This document shows positions 52,859 through 61,489 of a stretch of 64,000 nucleotides of DNA, in pieces. The position numbers and the translations under genes were made by a program. Origin of the DNA: Acidobacteriota bacterium (lineage in GTDB: Bacteria; Acidobacteriota; Thermoanaerobaculia; Thermoanaerobaculales; Thermoanaerobaculaceae); the NCBI GenBank assembly GCA_016213675.1, contig JACQZW010000045.1:1-64000 (forward strand), given 5' to 3'. Positions within the stretch are counted from its first letter, which is position 1, and every line of letters starts with the position of its first letter. The notes beneath the pieces were generated by a model, which worked only from the letters and a program-made list of their open reading frames with translations, was not told the origin of the DNA and searched no databases.

Positions 52859-54967
52859 CTACTCCGCGCCCAGCGGCCGCAGCCGCTTGAACGCCAGCTT
52901 CGCGCGCATCCGGTTGGTGTACCCGGCCAGGCCGGCCCTGGGCGGCGCCGGCGCCAGGGTGCGCCAGTCCGGAGACAGGAGCAGGTCCCACAGGTGGATG
53001 GTCTCCTTGCCCCGGCTCGCCAACGCCGTTCGGCAACCGGCGCAGGGCGTGACGTACGGCCGGGGCGACTCGGCGGCACGCCGCTCGGCGAACCGTCGCG
53101 ACAACGCCGGATCCACCGGGTACATCGCTCCACCGAACCCGCAGCAGCGGGTCTGCTCGCGCCCGAAGGCGACCTCATCGATCTCGGCGCCGGCAGCGCG
53201 GACAAGGGTCCTGACCGCGTCGTGCAGGCCCGAGTCGTGGCGGGCGCGGCAGGGGTCGTGCACGGCCAGCCTGGCGCCCTCGGCGTACCTCGGCGGTTCC
53301 CACGAGCCCGCGAGCGCCTCCCACACCGAGGTGACCTTGGGGCCATGCGACTCCGATCGCAGCGCCACGACGCAGCTCGGGCACAGGACCAGGAGCTCCT
53401 CCGCGCCGATGGCCTCGGCGTGGCGCAGCAACTCGGCGCGGGCAACCGCGGCCTCGTCGGCCATTCCGAGAGCGTCGGCGGGGACACCACAGCACTGCAG
53501 CAGCGCGCCGACGCCCGAGAAGTGTCTTCGGAGCACGTCGTAGATCGCGACGGTCTGGCGCGGGTTGAGCGCCGGCAACGTGCAACCCGGGAAGAACAGC
53601 CGCCGGCTCTTCCGCCGGCCGGGCTCGGGCATGGCGAGGGTGAGCGACCGGGACATCGAGGCCCGGTACGTCGCGACGACCCGGTCGTGGGCCCGGAGCG
53701 GTCCGGCGCCGCGCCTGACCAGCTCGCGGCGAGCCTCGAGCAGCATCGCGCCGATGTCGAGTCGCTCGGGGCACACCTCGGCGCACAGCGAGCAGAGCGC
53801 GCACGAGTAGACCATCGTGCGCGCCGCATCGAGGCCGTCGGCGACACGCCGCGCCAGCTCCCGCGGACTCCGGCAGTGCTCGGCGAGGAAATCGCATTCG
53901 CGAACGCAGGCGTCACAGTGGCAGAACAGGCAGCGCCCCGCTTCGTCCCGAGCCTCCTCTGCCGTCAACGGGGCGGGAGGCCGACGGAGCAGGTTCGGCC
54001 GGTGCTCGCGAGCCTCGCGCTCGGGCTCGGAGATCGACAGGCTCCAGAGGAGTCGGCGGGGACGCCAGCCTTCCTCGCCGCGCCGCGATGGCAGCCCGGA
54101 AAGGTAGCGATGAACCGAGTCCGCCGCCTGGCGGCCCGAGGCCAGGGCATCGATCACCGTCGACGGGCCGGAGACCGCGTCCCCGGCGGCGAACACGCCC
54201 GTGACCGCAGTTTCGCAGGTCACCGGATCGGCCCGCAGCGTTCCTCGCGACGTCGCCCGCGCAGGCGCGTCGGGTCGCCGCAGGAGGTCGACGCCACCCG
54301 CGAACCCGACTGCCACGATCACCGCACAGTGGGTGGTGAGCAGCTCACTGAAAGAGACGTCGCGGCCGAGCTCGACGCCCGGACGGAACTGCACGCCGAG
54401 CGCGGGGACGATCGAGAGGTCGCGCGCGACCACCTCCGGCGGCAGGCGCCAGGCCGGGATCGCGCCGACGAGACAGCCGCCCACGACCTTGCCACGGTCG
54501 AGCAGCGTGACGTCGTAGCCGTGCCGCCGCAGGTCGTGGGCGGCCAGGAGGCCGGCGGGGCCCGCACCGACGACCGCGACGGGCACGTGACGGTTCGGCT
54601 CGCGCTCGAGGATGTGCCGGGGCTCGCCGGTTTCCCACTCGGCGAGGAACCGCTTCACCTCGCGAATCCGGACCGCGGCATCCTCGTCGAGGCGCTTGCA
54701 GTGCCGCTCGCACGGATGGGTGCAGACGTAGCCGAGGATGCCGGGGAATGGCAGCCGCTCCCTCACCACCCCGAGGGCCTCGTCGAAGCGGCCCTCGCGG
54801 GTGAGGCGGAGGTATCCGGGGACATCCACACCGAGCGGGCACCGTGCGACGCAGTTCGCCGGTCCCTCGCCCCGGCACCGCGTCAGGACCTCCTCGGCGA
54901 GCGCCCGGCAGCGCGCGGCGCCCGGGTCCCGCTCCGGCGTCCGGCTCCGAGCCCACGGAGGCGTCAT
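52859..54967 (-). CDS. GltD-like NAD(P)H oxidoreductase fused to HdrD-type CCG protein
   Basis: 702 residues. Residues about 20-380 are GltD-like: CVARCPLGVDVPGYL and CTHPCERHCKR cluster motifs, FAD site VAVVGAGPAGLLAAHDLRRHG, and GVFAAGDAVSGPSTVIDAL. The rest is HdrD/GlpC-like: CLFCHCDACVREC and CALCSLCAEVCP clusters, then two complete CCG domains (PGCTLPALN, QCCG, CPSC; HDPC, RCCGFGG, PCAGC). It could couple NAD(P)H with a disulfide- or quinone-linked reaction. ATG 54967 is taken as start; 54994 is possible. It lies next to the NuoG-like gene and inverted repeat D. Confidence 0.85.
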   Translation of the reverse strand: MTPPWARSRTPERDPGAARCRALAEEVLTRCRGEGPANCVARCPLGVDVPGYLRLTREGRFDEALGVVRERLPFPGILGYVCTHPCERHCKRLDEDAAVRIREVKRFLAEWETGEPRHILEREPNRHVPVAVVGAGPAGLLAAHDLRRHGYDVTLLDRGKVVGGCLVGAIPAWRLPPEVVARDLSIVPALGVQFRPGVELGRDVSFSELLTTHCAVIVAVGFAGGVDLLRRPDAPARATSRGTLRADPVTCETAVTGVFAAGDAVSGPSTVIDALASGRQAADSVHRYLSGLPSRRGEEGWRPRRLLWSLSISEPEREAREHRPNLLRRPPAPLTAEEARDEAGRCLFCHCDACVRECDFLAEHCRSPRELARRVADGLDAARTMVYSCALCSLCAEVCPERLDIGAMLLEARRELVRRGAGPLRAHDRVVATYRASMSRSLTLAMPEPGRRKSRRLFFPGCTLPALNPRQTVAIYDVLRRHFSGVGALLQCCGVPADALGMADEAAVARAELLRHAEAIGAEELLVLCPSCVVALRSESHGPKVTSVWEALAGSWEPPRYAEGARLAVHDPCRARHDSGLHDAVRTLVRAAGAEIDEVAFGREQTRCCGFGGAMYPVDPALSRRFAERRAAESPRPYVTPCAGCRTALASRGKETIHLWDLLLSPDWRTLAPAPPRAGLAGYTNRMRAKLAFKRLRPLGAE

Positions 54968-55319
54968 GGCACCCCAGGAGTCGGAGGGCGCCATCACCCG
55001 GTCTCCGTCGTTTCGTTACGGCCCGGTAACAGCCCAGGTCCGACGGTGATCCGGGGCAGACAGCCGAAACGCTCCCGCAGCGAGGACATGAAGGTGCCGG
55101 TGACCAGGCGGATTCCAGTCCGGCCCCGGGCCGAAGTCCGGACCGGGGGCAGGTCGGCAACTCCGGGCCACGCCCGCCCGATCCTTCCTCGTTCAGCGGA
55201 GCGGGTTGCGCACCTATCGTGAGCCGGCGTCAACTCGCGCGAACGTTCCGCGATCCACCCCATTGACGCCAGGGATATGCATCGGCCGTGCCCAGCGACG
55301 GCGAGCGAGGTCAGCCCGG
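54968..55319. other. 352-base region between queC and the GltD-HdrD gene
   Basis: Contains inverted repeat D near its left end; the remainder (55031-55319) holds no gene, terminator or promoter I can defend. Confidence 0.55.
55015..55030. promoter_or_regulatory. Inverted repeat GTTAC-N6-GTAAC, predicted activator site (D)
   Basis: Perfect 5+5 repeat about 50 bases upstream of the GltD-HdrD start. I find no sigma54 promoter at the spacing used by the other sites. Confidence 0.5.
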
Positions 55320-56000
55320 TCAGCCTGCGTACGTGGAGGGGTCGGGAACGCCGGCCTCCTGGAAACCGGCGCGACGGAGGCGGCAGGCGTCGCAGCGCCC
55401 GCAGTGGACGAACGGCGCCGGCGGGTCGTAACACGACAGCGTGAGCGCATGGTCGAGGCCGAGGTCCCGGCCGAGCCGGACGATCCCCGCCTTGGACAGG
55501 TGGAGCAGCGGCGCCCGGACCGTGAAGACCGCACCCTCGGTGCCGGCGCGGGTCCCGAGGCGGGCGACGTCGGCGAATGCACGCAGGAACTCCGGGCGAC
55601 AGTCGGGATAGCCGGAGTAGTCCTGGACGTTCGCACCGATCACCAGGTCCGTGGCGCCGGTCACCTCGGCGAGCGAGGTGAGGAGCGCGAGGAGGATGGT
55701 GTTGCGCGCGGGCACGTAGGTGATCGGCACGTCGGAGCCGATCCAGGCGCGGTCCTTGGGTACGGCCAGGTCCGCCGTGAGGGCGGAGCCGCCGAACGCC
55801 CGGAGGTCGACGGCAACCATCCGGTGGTCCGCGATTTCGAGGTGCTCGGCCACCCGACTCGCGGCCTCCAACTCGTGCCGCTGGCGCTGGCCGTAGTCGA
55901 CCGACAGCGCGCCCACCGAGTACCCGGCGGCGCGCGCCCAGGCGGCCGCGGTGGCGGAGTCGAGGCCACCCGAGAGCAGCACCGCGGCGCGGCGAATCAC
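55320..56000 (-). CDS. queC: 7-cyano-7-deazaguanine synthase
   Basis: QueC converts CDG to preQ0 with ammonia and ATP on the way to queuosine. The 226-residue protein has the PP-loop LLSGGLDSATAAAWA, DYGQRQRHEL, PARNTILL and the C-terminal zinc motif CYDP...CGRCDACRLR. GTG 56000 overlaps the nagZ stop by 4 bases. No queD, queE or queF is in the window. Confidence 0.95.
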   Translation of the reverse strand: MIRRAAVLLSGGLDSATAAAWARAAGYSVGALSVDYGQRQRHELEAASRVAEHLEIADHRMVAVDLRAFGGSALTADLAVPKDRAWIGSDVPITYVPARNTILLALLTSLAEVTGATDLVIGANVQDYSGYPDCRPEFLRAFADVARLGTRAGTEGAVFTVRAPLLHLSKAGIVRLGRDLGLDHALTLSCYDPPAPFVHCGRCDACRLRRAGFQEAGVPDPSTYAG

Positions 56001-56998
56001 CGTCCTCCACCGCCGGCGCGAGCCAGCTCCGCGGCCTCCACGGCCTCGGCCCAAGTCACGGTCGCCAGGGGTCCGCTGCCGAACCCGGCCACCCGCTCCT
56101 CGCACCGCGAAACCGCCCCGGCCAGCTCGGCGGAGCGAGCCGCCCAGCTCTCGACGTGGGCGACCACGCCGGCGCGGGCGTCGAGGGCGTTGCACACGAG
56201 CACCTGGTCGCAGCCGGCGAGCAGGGCCGCCGCCGCGCGCTCGCCGAGGGTGCCGAACCGGCCGAGGGCGCCCATCTCGAGGTCGTCGGCGATGATCGGC
56301 CCGCACGTGGGGCGGGCCAGACGGCGCACCACGACCGGTGACAGCGATCCCGGGCGCAGGCCGTCGCCGAGCGCCGGCGCCACGGCATGGGCCACCATCA
56401 CGGCGCGCCGGGCGCTGCACAGGAGGTCGAACGCGGCGCACTCGTCGCGCACCTCGTCGCCGAGCTCGGGGAGCTGCAGGTGCGAGTCGACCGCCCCGCT
56501 CCCCAGGCCCGGATAGTGCTTGAGGCACCCCGCGACGCCGAACCGTTCGATCGCGGCCAGGCACACCCCGGCCGCCGCGGCGGCCTCGCCGGCCGAGCTG
56601 CCGAAGCAGCGGTCCTCGCCGCCGACGTGACCGCCGTCGCGGGCCACGTCGAGCACGGGTGCGTAGTCGACGCCGATCCCGAAGTGGGCACAGGCGGCGC
56701 CGAGCGCCGTCCCCAGCGCCTCGACCGCCGCCGAGCCGCCCCGCGCCGCGACCGCAGCCGGCGGAAGCGCGCCGATCAGGGGCTCGAGCCGGTTCACCCG
56801 CCCGCCCTCGAGGTCGATCGCCACGTACGGCCGGCTCGGCAACTCGCGGAGCTCGCCGACCAGCTCCACGAGCTCCTCGCGGGTGCGAATGTTGCGCCGG
56901 AACAGCACGACGCCGCCCGGCCGGATCGACTCGAGCGCGGCCCGCTCCGCCCCGTCGAGGCGTGTCCCCTCCACGCCGCACGTCAACCAGGCGGGCAT
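55997..56998 (-). CDS. nagZ: Beta-N-acetylhexosaminidase, glycoside hydrolase family 3
   Basis: A 333-residue NagZ-like enzyme of peptidoglycan recycling. The family motif KHYPGLGSGAVDSHLQLP (KHFPGxG...DSH), VMVAHAV, and the nucleophile Asp in IIADDLEMGAL are all present. There is no signal peptide, so it acts in the cytoplasm. ATG 56998 overlaps the mutS stop by one base. Middle gene of mutS-nagZ-queC. Confidence 0.92.
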   Translation of the reverse strand: MPAWLTCGVEGTRLDGAERAALESIRPGGVVLFRRNIRTREELVELVGELRELPSRPYVAIDLEGGRVNRLEPLIGALPPAAVAARGGSAAVEALGTALGAACAHFGIGVDYAPVLDVARDGGHVGGEDRCFGSSAGEAAAAAGVCLAAIERFGVAGCLKHYPGLGSGAVDSHLQLPELGDEVRDECAAFDLLCSARRAVMVAHAVAPALGDGLRPGSLSPVVVRRLARPTCGPIIADDLEMGALGRFGTLGERAAAALLAGCDQVLVCNALDARAGVVAHVESWAARSAELAGAVSRCEERVAGFGSGPLATVTWAEAVEAAELARAGGGGR

Positions 56999-59574
56999 CA
57001 GTCGAGCTCCCGCCTCAGCGCCGCCAGCAGGTTGAGGGCCTCGAGCGGCGTCAGGGCATCGACGTCGAGGCGCCGCAGGCGTTCGACGACCGCCTCTCCG
57101 GGAGCGGGGAAGAGCGGCAACTGCCGCGGCGCCGGGTCGGGTTTCGCCTCCTCGAGCACCCGGAGCTCCTGGCGCTCGAGCGTGCGCAACACCTCCTCGG
57201 CCCGCCGGCACACGACATCGGGCACACCTGCCAGGCGCGCGACGTGGATCCCGTACGAACGGTCGGACGGCCCCGGCACGACCCGGTGCAGGAAGAGCAC
57301 GTGCCCCTGCCACTCCTTCACCGCCACCGACGCGTTCGCGACCCGCGACAGGCGGCTCGCGAGGTCGGTGAGCTCGTGATAGTGGGTGGCGAACAGGACC
57401 ATCGGCCCCTGCAGCCGGCCGTCGCCGCCGTGCAGCGCCTCGACCACCGCCCACGCCAACGATAGGCCGTCGAAGGTCGCCGTCCCCCGCCCGACCTCGT
57501 CGAGGATGACCAGCGAGCTCGCCGTGGCGTGGCGCAGGATGTTTGCCACCTCGGTCATCTCGACCATGAACGTCGACTCGCCGCGGGCGATGTCGTCGGC
57601 AGCGCCGACCCGGGTGAAGACCCGGTCGATGTCGCCGATCTCCGCGTGATCCGCCGCGACGAACGAGCCGGCCCGCGCCATGATCACGGCCACCGCCACC
57701 TGACGCAGGTACGTCGACTTCCCGCCCATGTTCGGCCCGGTGAGGATGACGATCTGCCGGTCCTCGGAGTCGAGGTCGACCTCGTTGGGGACGAAGGCAC
57801 TCCGCGAGATCGCCTCGATGACCGGGTGCCGGGACCCGACGAGCTTGAGCCGCGAGCCCGCGCAGAGCTCCGGCCGCACGTACGACTTCCCGCGAGCCCG
57901 GTCGGCGAAGCCCGCGAGGACGTCCGCCGCGGCCAGGGCCCGGGCGGTGGCGGCAAGGCGCGCGGCGCGCCCGGCGCAGCGGTCCAGAAGGGCGGCGAAG
58001 AGCTCCGCCTCCCGCTCGGCGGAGCGTGCCTCGGCGCCGCTGATCCGTCGCTCGAGGTCCTCGAGCTCCGGGGTGACGTACCGCTCCGCCGTGGTCAACG
58101 TCTGTCGTCGCACCCAGGCCGCGGGGACGCGTTCGAGGTGGGCGCGCGACACCTCGAAGGCGTAGCCGAACACCCGGTTGTAGCGGATCCGCAGGTTGCC
58201 GATCCCGGTCGCCGCGCGCTCCCGAGCCTCGAGCTCCCCGAGCACCTCCTTGGCGCCGTGGGCGAGGGCGCGCGTCTCGTCGAGCTCCGCATCCCGGCCC
58301 GGGCGGACCATCCCCGGCCCCGGCAGGGCCGGCGGCTCGTCGGCCAGGCTCGTCGCGAGGTCGTCGCGGAGGTCGGCGAGGTCGTCCGCCTCGCTCGCCA
58401 GCGTGGCCAGGAGTCGGCTCGCCGACCCGGCCAGCTCGGCACGCAGGGACGGGACGGTGTCGAGGGCGGCGCGCAGGCTCGCGAGCTCGCCGGGACGGAC
58501 CTGGCGCAAGCCGAGGCGCGAGGCGGCCCGCTCCAGGTCGCCCACCCCGCCGAGCAGCTCGCGGACGGTCATCAGTCGCGCCGGGTCGTCGAGGAGCGCC
58601 CCCACCGCCTCGTGACGGGCCGCGACCGCCGACGAGTCGCGCAGCGGCCGGACCAGCCAGTCCCGGAGCAACCGCGCACCCATCGGGGACTTCGTGTGGT
58701 CGAGGACCGCCGCCAGCGAGTTGCGCCGCTCGCCGGAGGAGTCCCGCAGCAGCTCGAGGTTCCGCACCGTCGCGGCATCGAGGACCAGCTCACCGTCGGC
58801 GCGTCGGCGGGCGAAGCCGGTGAGGTGCCGGGGCGCCGCGCCCTGCGTGGTGCGCAGGTACTCGACCAGGGCCCCCGCGACGCCGGTCAGCGGCTCGCCG
58901 CCGTCCAGCTCGAAGGCGCGCAGGGAGCCGACCCCGAGGGCCTCGCGCAGCGCGGCCTCGCCCCGCGCCGGGTCGAACCAGCCGGCGGGCCTGACGGTCA
59001 CGACCGGCCTGGCCAGCTCGTCCGGCCACACGCCGTCGAGGGCAGTGCCGTCGGACAGCAGCACCTCGCAGGGGCGGAGCTGAGCGAGCAGCTCGCGCGC
59101 CTCGGCGGGACCGGCGCAGGCGGCACCGCCGAGCTCACCGGACGCGGCCTCGAGGTACGCCACCGCGATCTGGCCGGCGCGGTCCGCCAGGGCGGCGATC
59201 CAGCGCCGCTCGCCGTCCCCGAGCAGCTCCGGTTCGGTGACCGTGCCCGGGGTGAGCACCCGGATCACCTCGCGGCGGACCAGACCCCCGGCCTTCGCCG
59301 GATCCTCGACCTGCTCCGCCACCGCGACCCGGAACCCGGCGTCGAGGAGCTTGCCGACGTAGCCGGCCATTGCGTGGTGCGGGATGCCGCACATCGGTCC
59401 GCTCACCTCGTCGTTGTGCCGCCGCCGCGTGAGCACGATGCCGAGGACCGGCGCCGCCGCCTCGGCATCCTCGAAGAACAGCTCGTAGAAGTCGCCCAGG
59501 CGGTAGAGGAGCAACGCGTCACCGTGCTGCGCCTTCAGCTCGAGGTACTGCTGCAGCATCGGGGTCGCCTTCAT
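56998..59574 (-). CDS. mutS: DNA mismatch repair protein MutS
   Basis: MutS1, 858 residues, binds mispairs and recruits MutL. The mismatch-contact motif is in GDFYELFFEDA (FYE), the connector and lever regions follow, and the ATPase has Walker A TGPNMGGKSTYLRQ, DEVGRGTATFDGLSL and FATHYHEL. TACAAT lies 9 bases before ATG 59574, suggesting a nearly leaderless mRNA. mutL is not in the window. Confidence 0.97.
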   Translation of the reverse strand: MKATPMLQQYLELKAQHGDALLLYRLGDFYELFFEDAEAAAPVLGIVLTRRRHNDEVSGPMCGIPHHAMAGYVGKLLDAGFRVAVAEQVEDPAKAGGLVRREVIRVLTPGTVTEPELLGDGERRWIAALADRAGQIAVAYLEAASGELGGAACAGPAEARELLAQLRPCEVLLSDGTALDGVWPDELARPVVTVRPAGWFDPARGEAALREALGVGSLRAFELDGGEPLTGVAGALVEYLRTTQGAAPRHLTGFARRRADGELVLDAATVRNLELLRDSSGERRNSLAAVLDHTKSPMGARLLRDWLVRPLRDSSAVAARHEAVGALLDDPARLMTVRELLGGVGDLERAASRLGLRQVRPGELASLRAALDTVPSLRAELAGSASRLLATLASEADDLADLRDDLATSLADEPPALPGPGMVRPGRDAELDETRALAHGAKEVLGELEARERAATGIGNLRIRYNRVFGYAFEVSRAHLERVPAAWVRRQTLTTAERYVTPELEDLERRISGAEARSAEREAELFAALLDRCAGRAARLAATARALAAADVLAGFADRARGKSYVRPELCAGSRLKLVGSRHPVIEAISRSAFVPNEVDLDSEDRQIVILTGPNMGGKSTYLRQVAVAVIMARAGSFVAADHAEIGDIDRVFTRVGAADDIARGESTFMVEMTEVANILRHATASSLVILDEVGRGTATFDGLSLAWAVVEALHGGDGRLQGPMVLFATHYHELTDLASRLSRVANASVAVKEWQGHVLFLHRVVPGPSDRSYGIHVARLAGVPDVVCRRAEEVLRTLERQELRVLEEAKPDPAPRQLPLFPAPGEAVVERLRRLDVDALTPLEALNLLAALRRELD

Positions 59575-59583
59575 GACGCTGGG

Positions 59584-59589
59584 ATTGTA
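59584..59589 (-). promoter_or_regulatory. -10 box of mutS
   Basis: TACAAT on the minus strand, 9 bases before the start codon; predicted leader of two to three bases. Confidence 0.35.
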
Positions 59590-59659
59590 GGCGGCCTGAC
59601 GCCGGGGTGCGAGCGAACCCGCGGGCGAACCTGCGTCGCCTCGCGCCTCGCGCCTCGAC

Positions 59660-59665
59660 TACACT
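59660..59665 (+). promoter_or_regulatory. -10 box for a leaderless transcript of the LuxR-type gene
   Basis: TACACT, 6 bases (TACTCC), then ATG 59672; no ribosome binding site is present. Confidence 0.5.
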
Positions 59666-59671
59666 TACTCC

Positions 59672-60568
59672 ATGTGGCGTGCCCCGATCGTCCTCGCCGA
59701 GGTGCTTCCCACCGCGGACGACCCGGCCGTGGCCGCCATCCTCGAAGGCCTCTGCGCAGCGACGGGCGCGAGCGGGTGCGAGCTGCACCTGCGGTTGCAG
59801 CCCGACGGCAAGGCGGCCGTGTACCGGCGCGGGACCCCCTGCGGGGAGCCCTCCCTGGTGGTCGAGCTCGAGCCGGGCGGCCAGGTCCGCGCCACCTGCA
59901 CCCTTTGCGGCGCCGGGCGTGGCCCGGTCGCCAGCCCGGCCGCCATCTCCTCGCTGCGCCCGCTGCTCGACGGGGCGCTGCTGGCGCTCGTCGAGCGGTG
60001 CAACTCGAGCCACCAGCTCGAGGTCGTGGCCGACATCCTCGGCGCCTCCGAGGACGCCACGCTGCTCGTCGACGGCCACGGCGAGATCGTCTACGTCAAC
60101 GCCCGCGGTGATGCACTGCTCTCGATGCACACGGAGCAGCCGATGGCACGCCTCGGCCGGGCCGGAACGCCGACCCCGCTGCTCCACCTCGTGGGTGCCG
60201 AGATCGCCGCCCTCCGCGCCTCCGCCGAACGGTCGCGCCGCCAATCGTTGGTGCTCGGCGACGGAATGACCTGGGAGCTCGAGGTCGTCACGCTCTCGGG
60301 CCGCGGGAGCACGCCCTACACGCTCGTCATCCTGGCTCCGTACCACGTGCCGACCGGCGATGAGCTGCGCACCCGCTTCGCCTCCTGCCGGGTGACGGCT
60401 CGCGAGTCGGCCGTGCTGGCCGCCGTCCTCGAAGGGATGAAAGCGGTCGAGATCGCCGACCGCCTGGGCATCACCGAGTACACCGTCAAGGACCACCTCA
60501 AGCACGCGTACGCCAAGCTGGGGATCAACTCGCGCTCGCAGCTCCTCGCCCGCGTCGCGTCCTCCTGA
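59672..60568 (+). CDS. LuxR-family transcriptional regulator with GAF/PAS-like sensor
   Basis: A 298-residue regulator. Residues 1-110 look like a GAF-type domain, about 110-220 like a PAS domain (ILGASEDATLLVDGHGEIVYVN), and 235-298 are a LuxR helix-turn-helix (VTARESAVLAAVLEGMKAVEIADRL, TEYTVKDHLKHAYAKLGI). Several Cys (CTLCGAG) could be redox active. It is divergent from mutS and alone in its transcript. Ligand and targets unknown. Confidence 0.85.
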   Translation: MWRAPIVLAEVLPTADDPAVAAILEGLCAATGASGCELHLRLQPDGKAAVYRRGTPCGEPSLVVELEPGGQVRATCTLCGAGRGPVASPAAISSLRPLLDGALLALVERCNSSHQLEVVADILGASEDATLLVDGHGEIVYVNARGDALLSMHTEQPMARLGRAGTPTPLLHLVGAEIAALRASAERSRRQSLVLGDGMTWELEVVTLSGRGSTPYTLVILAPYHVPTGDELRTRFASCRVTARESAVLAAVLEGMKAVEIADRLGITEYTVKDHLKHAYAKLGINSRSQLLARVASS

Positions 60569-60652
60569 TCTCCGTCCCTGTCGCCGTCCCCCTGGGTGGT
60601 GGCCGGGTGGGTGGCCGGACGGCCCCGACCCCGGATCCCGGACCCCAGTCTT

Positions 60653-61447
60653 CTAGGCTTCCCCCGCGCCTGTGGCCAGCTCGGTCCACTCGCCCAGGCG
60701 TGGAAAATGCCGGGCGACAGCCGCGAAAATCCAGGCGGTCCACGGGATGACCCGCTGTCCGCCACGACCGGCCGCCAGCCGCACGACCTCGCGGGCCACC
60801 CGGTCGACGGCGAGCACCGGAACGGTGAGCCTGGCCAGGCGCGGTAGCTTCACGCGGGGCACGCCGTCGACGATCATCGCCGTGTCCACCGGGCCCGGAC
60901 AAAGCCACCCGACCGACACGCCGGTGCCCGCGAGCTCCAGGCGTAGGCAGCGGAGCGCCGCGATGAGCCCGGCCTTGCTGGCGGCGTAGGCGCCACCTCC
61001 CCGGTACGGAATGAGCGCCGACAGCGAAGAGACCGCGACCAGCGCCGCAGGGGCCCCGGCCCGCAGGTGCGGCAGCGCCGCCCGCACCGTCTCCAGGGCG
61101 CCGACGAGGTTGACGTCGACGGCGCGGCGAAGCGCGTCGCCCGGGAGGATCTCGGCGGACCCGTGGACCCCGACACCGGCGTTGACGACGACCAGCCGCA
61201 ACCCACCGGCCCACGACGCCGCCTGTCCGATCGCCAATCCGAGTGCCGCCGTGTCGGCCACGTCCGCCACGAACGCCTCCGCCCGACCGCCGGCCGCCGT
61301 GATCTCGCCGCGCACGCCAGCCAGCATCTCGCCGCGCCGGGCCAGCAGCGCGACCGGGCAACGACGGCGCGCCAGCTCCAGCGCGACCGCCCGGCCGATC
61401 CCCTCCGAGGCGCCGGTCACCAAGCACGGGATCGCTTCGACGAGCAT
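60653..61447 (-). CDS. Short-chain dehydrogenase/reductase
   Basis: A 264-residue SDR enzyme: NAD(P) site TGASEGIGRAVALELA, NAGVG, the Ser in SSLSAL and the YAASK catalytic pair. The C-terminus is hydrophobic and may touch membranes (PWTAWIFAAVARHFPRLG). The substrate cannot be predicted. ATG 61447 is divergent from dusB with only about 40 bases between starts. Confidence 0.9.
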   Translation of the reverse strand: MLVEAIPCLVTGASEGIGRAVALELARRRCPVALLARRGEMLAGVRGEITAAGGRAEAFVADVADTAALGLAIGQAASWAGGLRLVVVNAGVGVHGSAEILPGDALRRAVDVNLVGALETVRAALPHLRAGAPAALVAVSSLSALIPYRGGGAYAASKAGLIAALRCLRLELAGTGVSVGWLCPGPVDTAMIVDGVPRVKLPRLARLTVPVLAVDRVAREVVRLAAGRGGQRVIPWTAWIFAAVARHFPRLGEWTELATGAGEA

Positions 61448-61477
61448 CGAAACATCATGGCACAGGAGGCCGGTTGG

Positions 61478-61483
61478 TATACT
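61478..61483 (+). promoter_or_regulatory. -10 box for a leaderless transcript of dusB
   Basis: TATACT, 6 bases (CCGGAC), then GTG 61490. This decides the start: an in-frame ATG at 61457 would lie upstream of the promoter. Confidence 0.55.
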
Positions 61484-61489
61484 CCGGAC

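Noticed and set aside
52855-53916. 5' extension of the NuoG-like frame to about 1200 codons
   Set aside because: The extra part is a Ser/Arg/Pro-rich shadow of the GltD-HdrD gene in another frame; the real start is GTG 52854.
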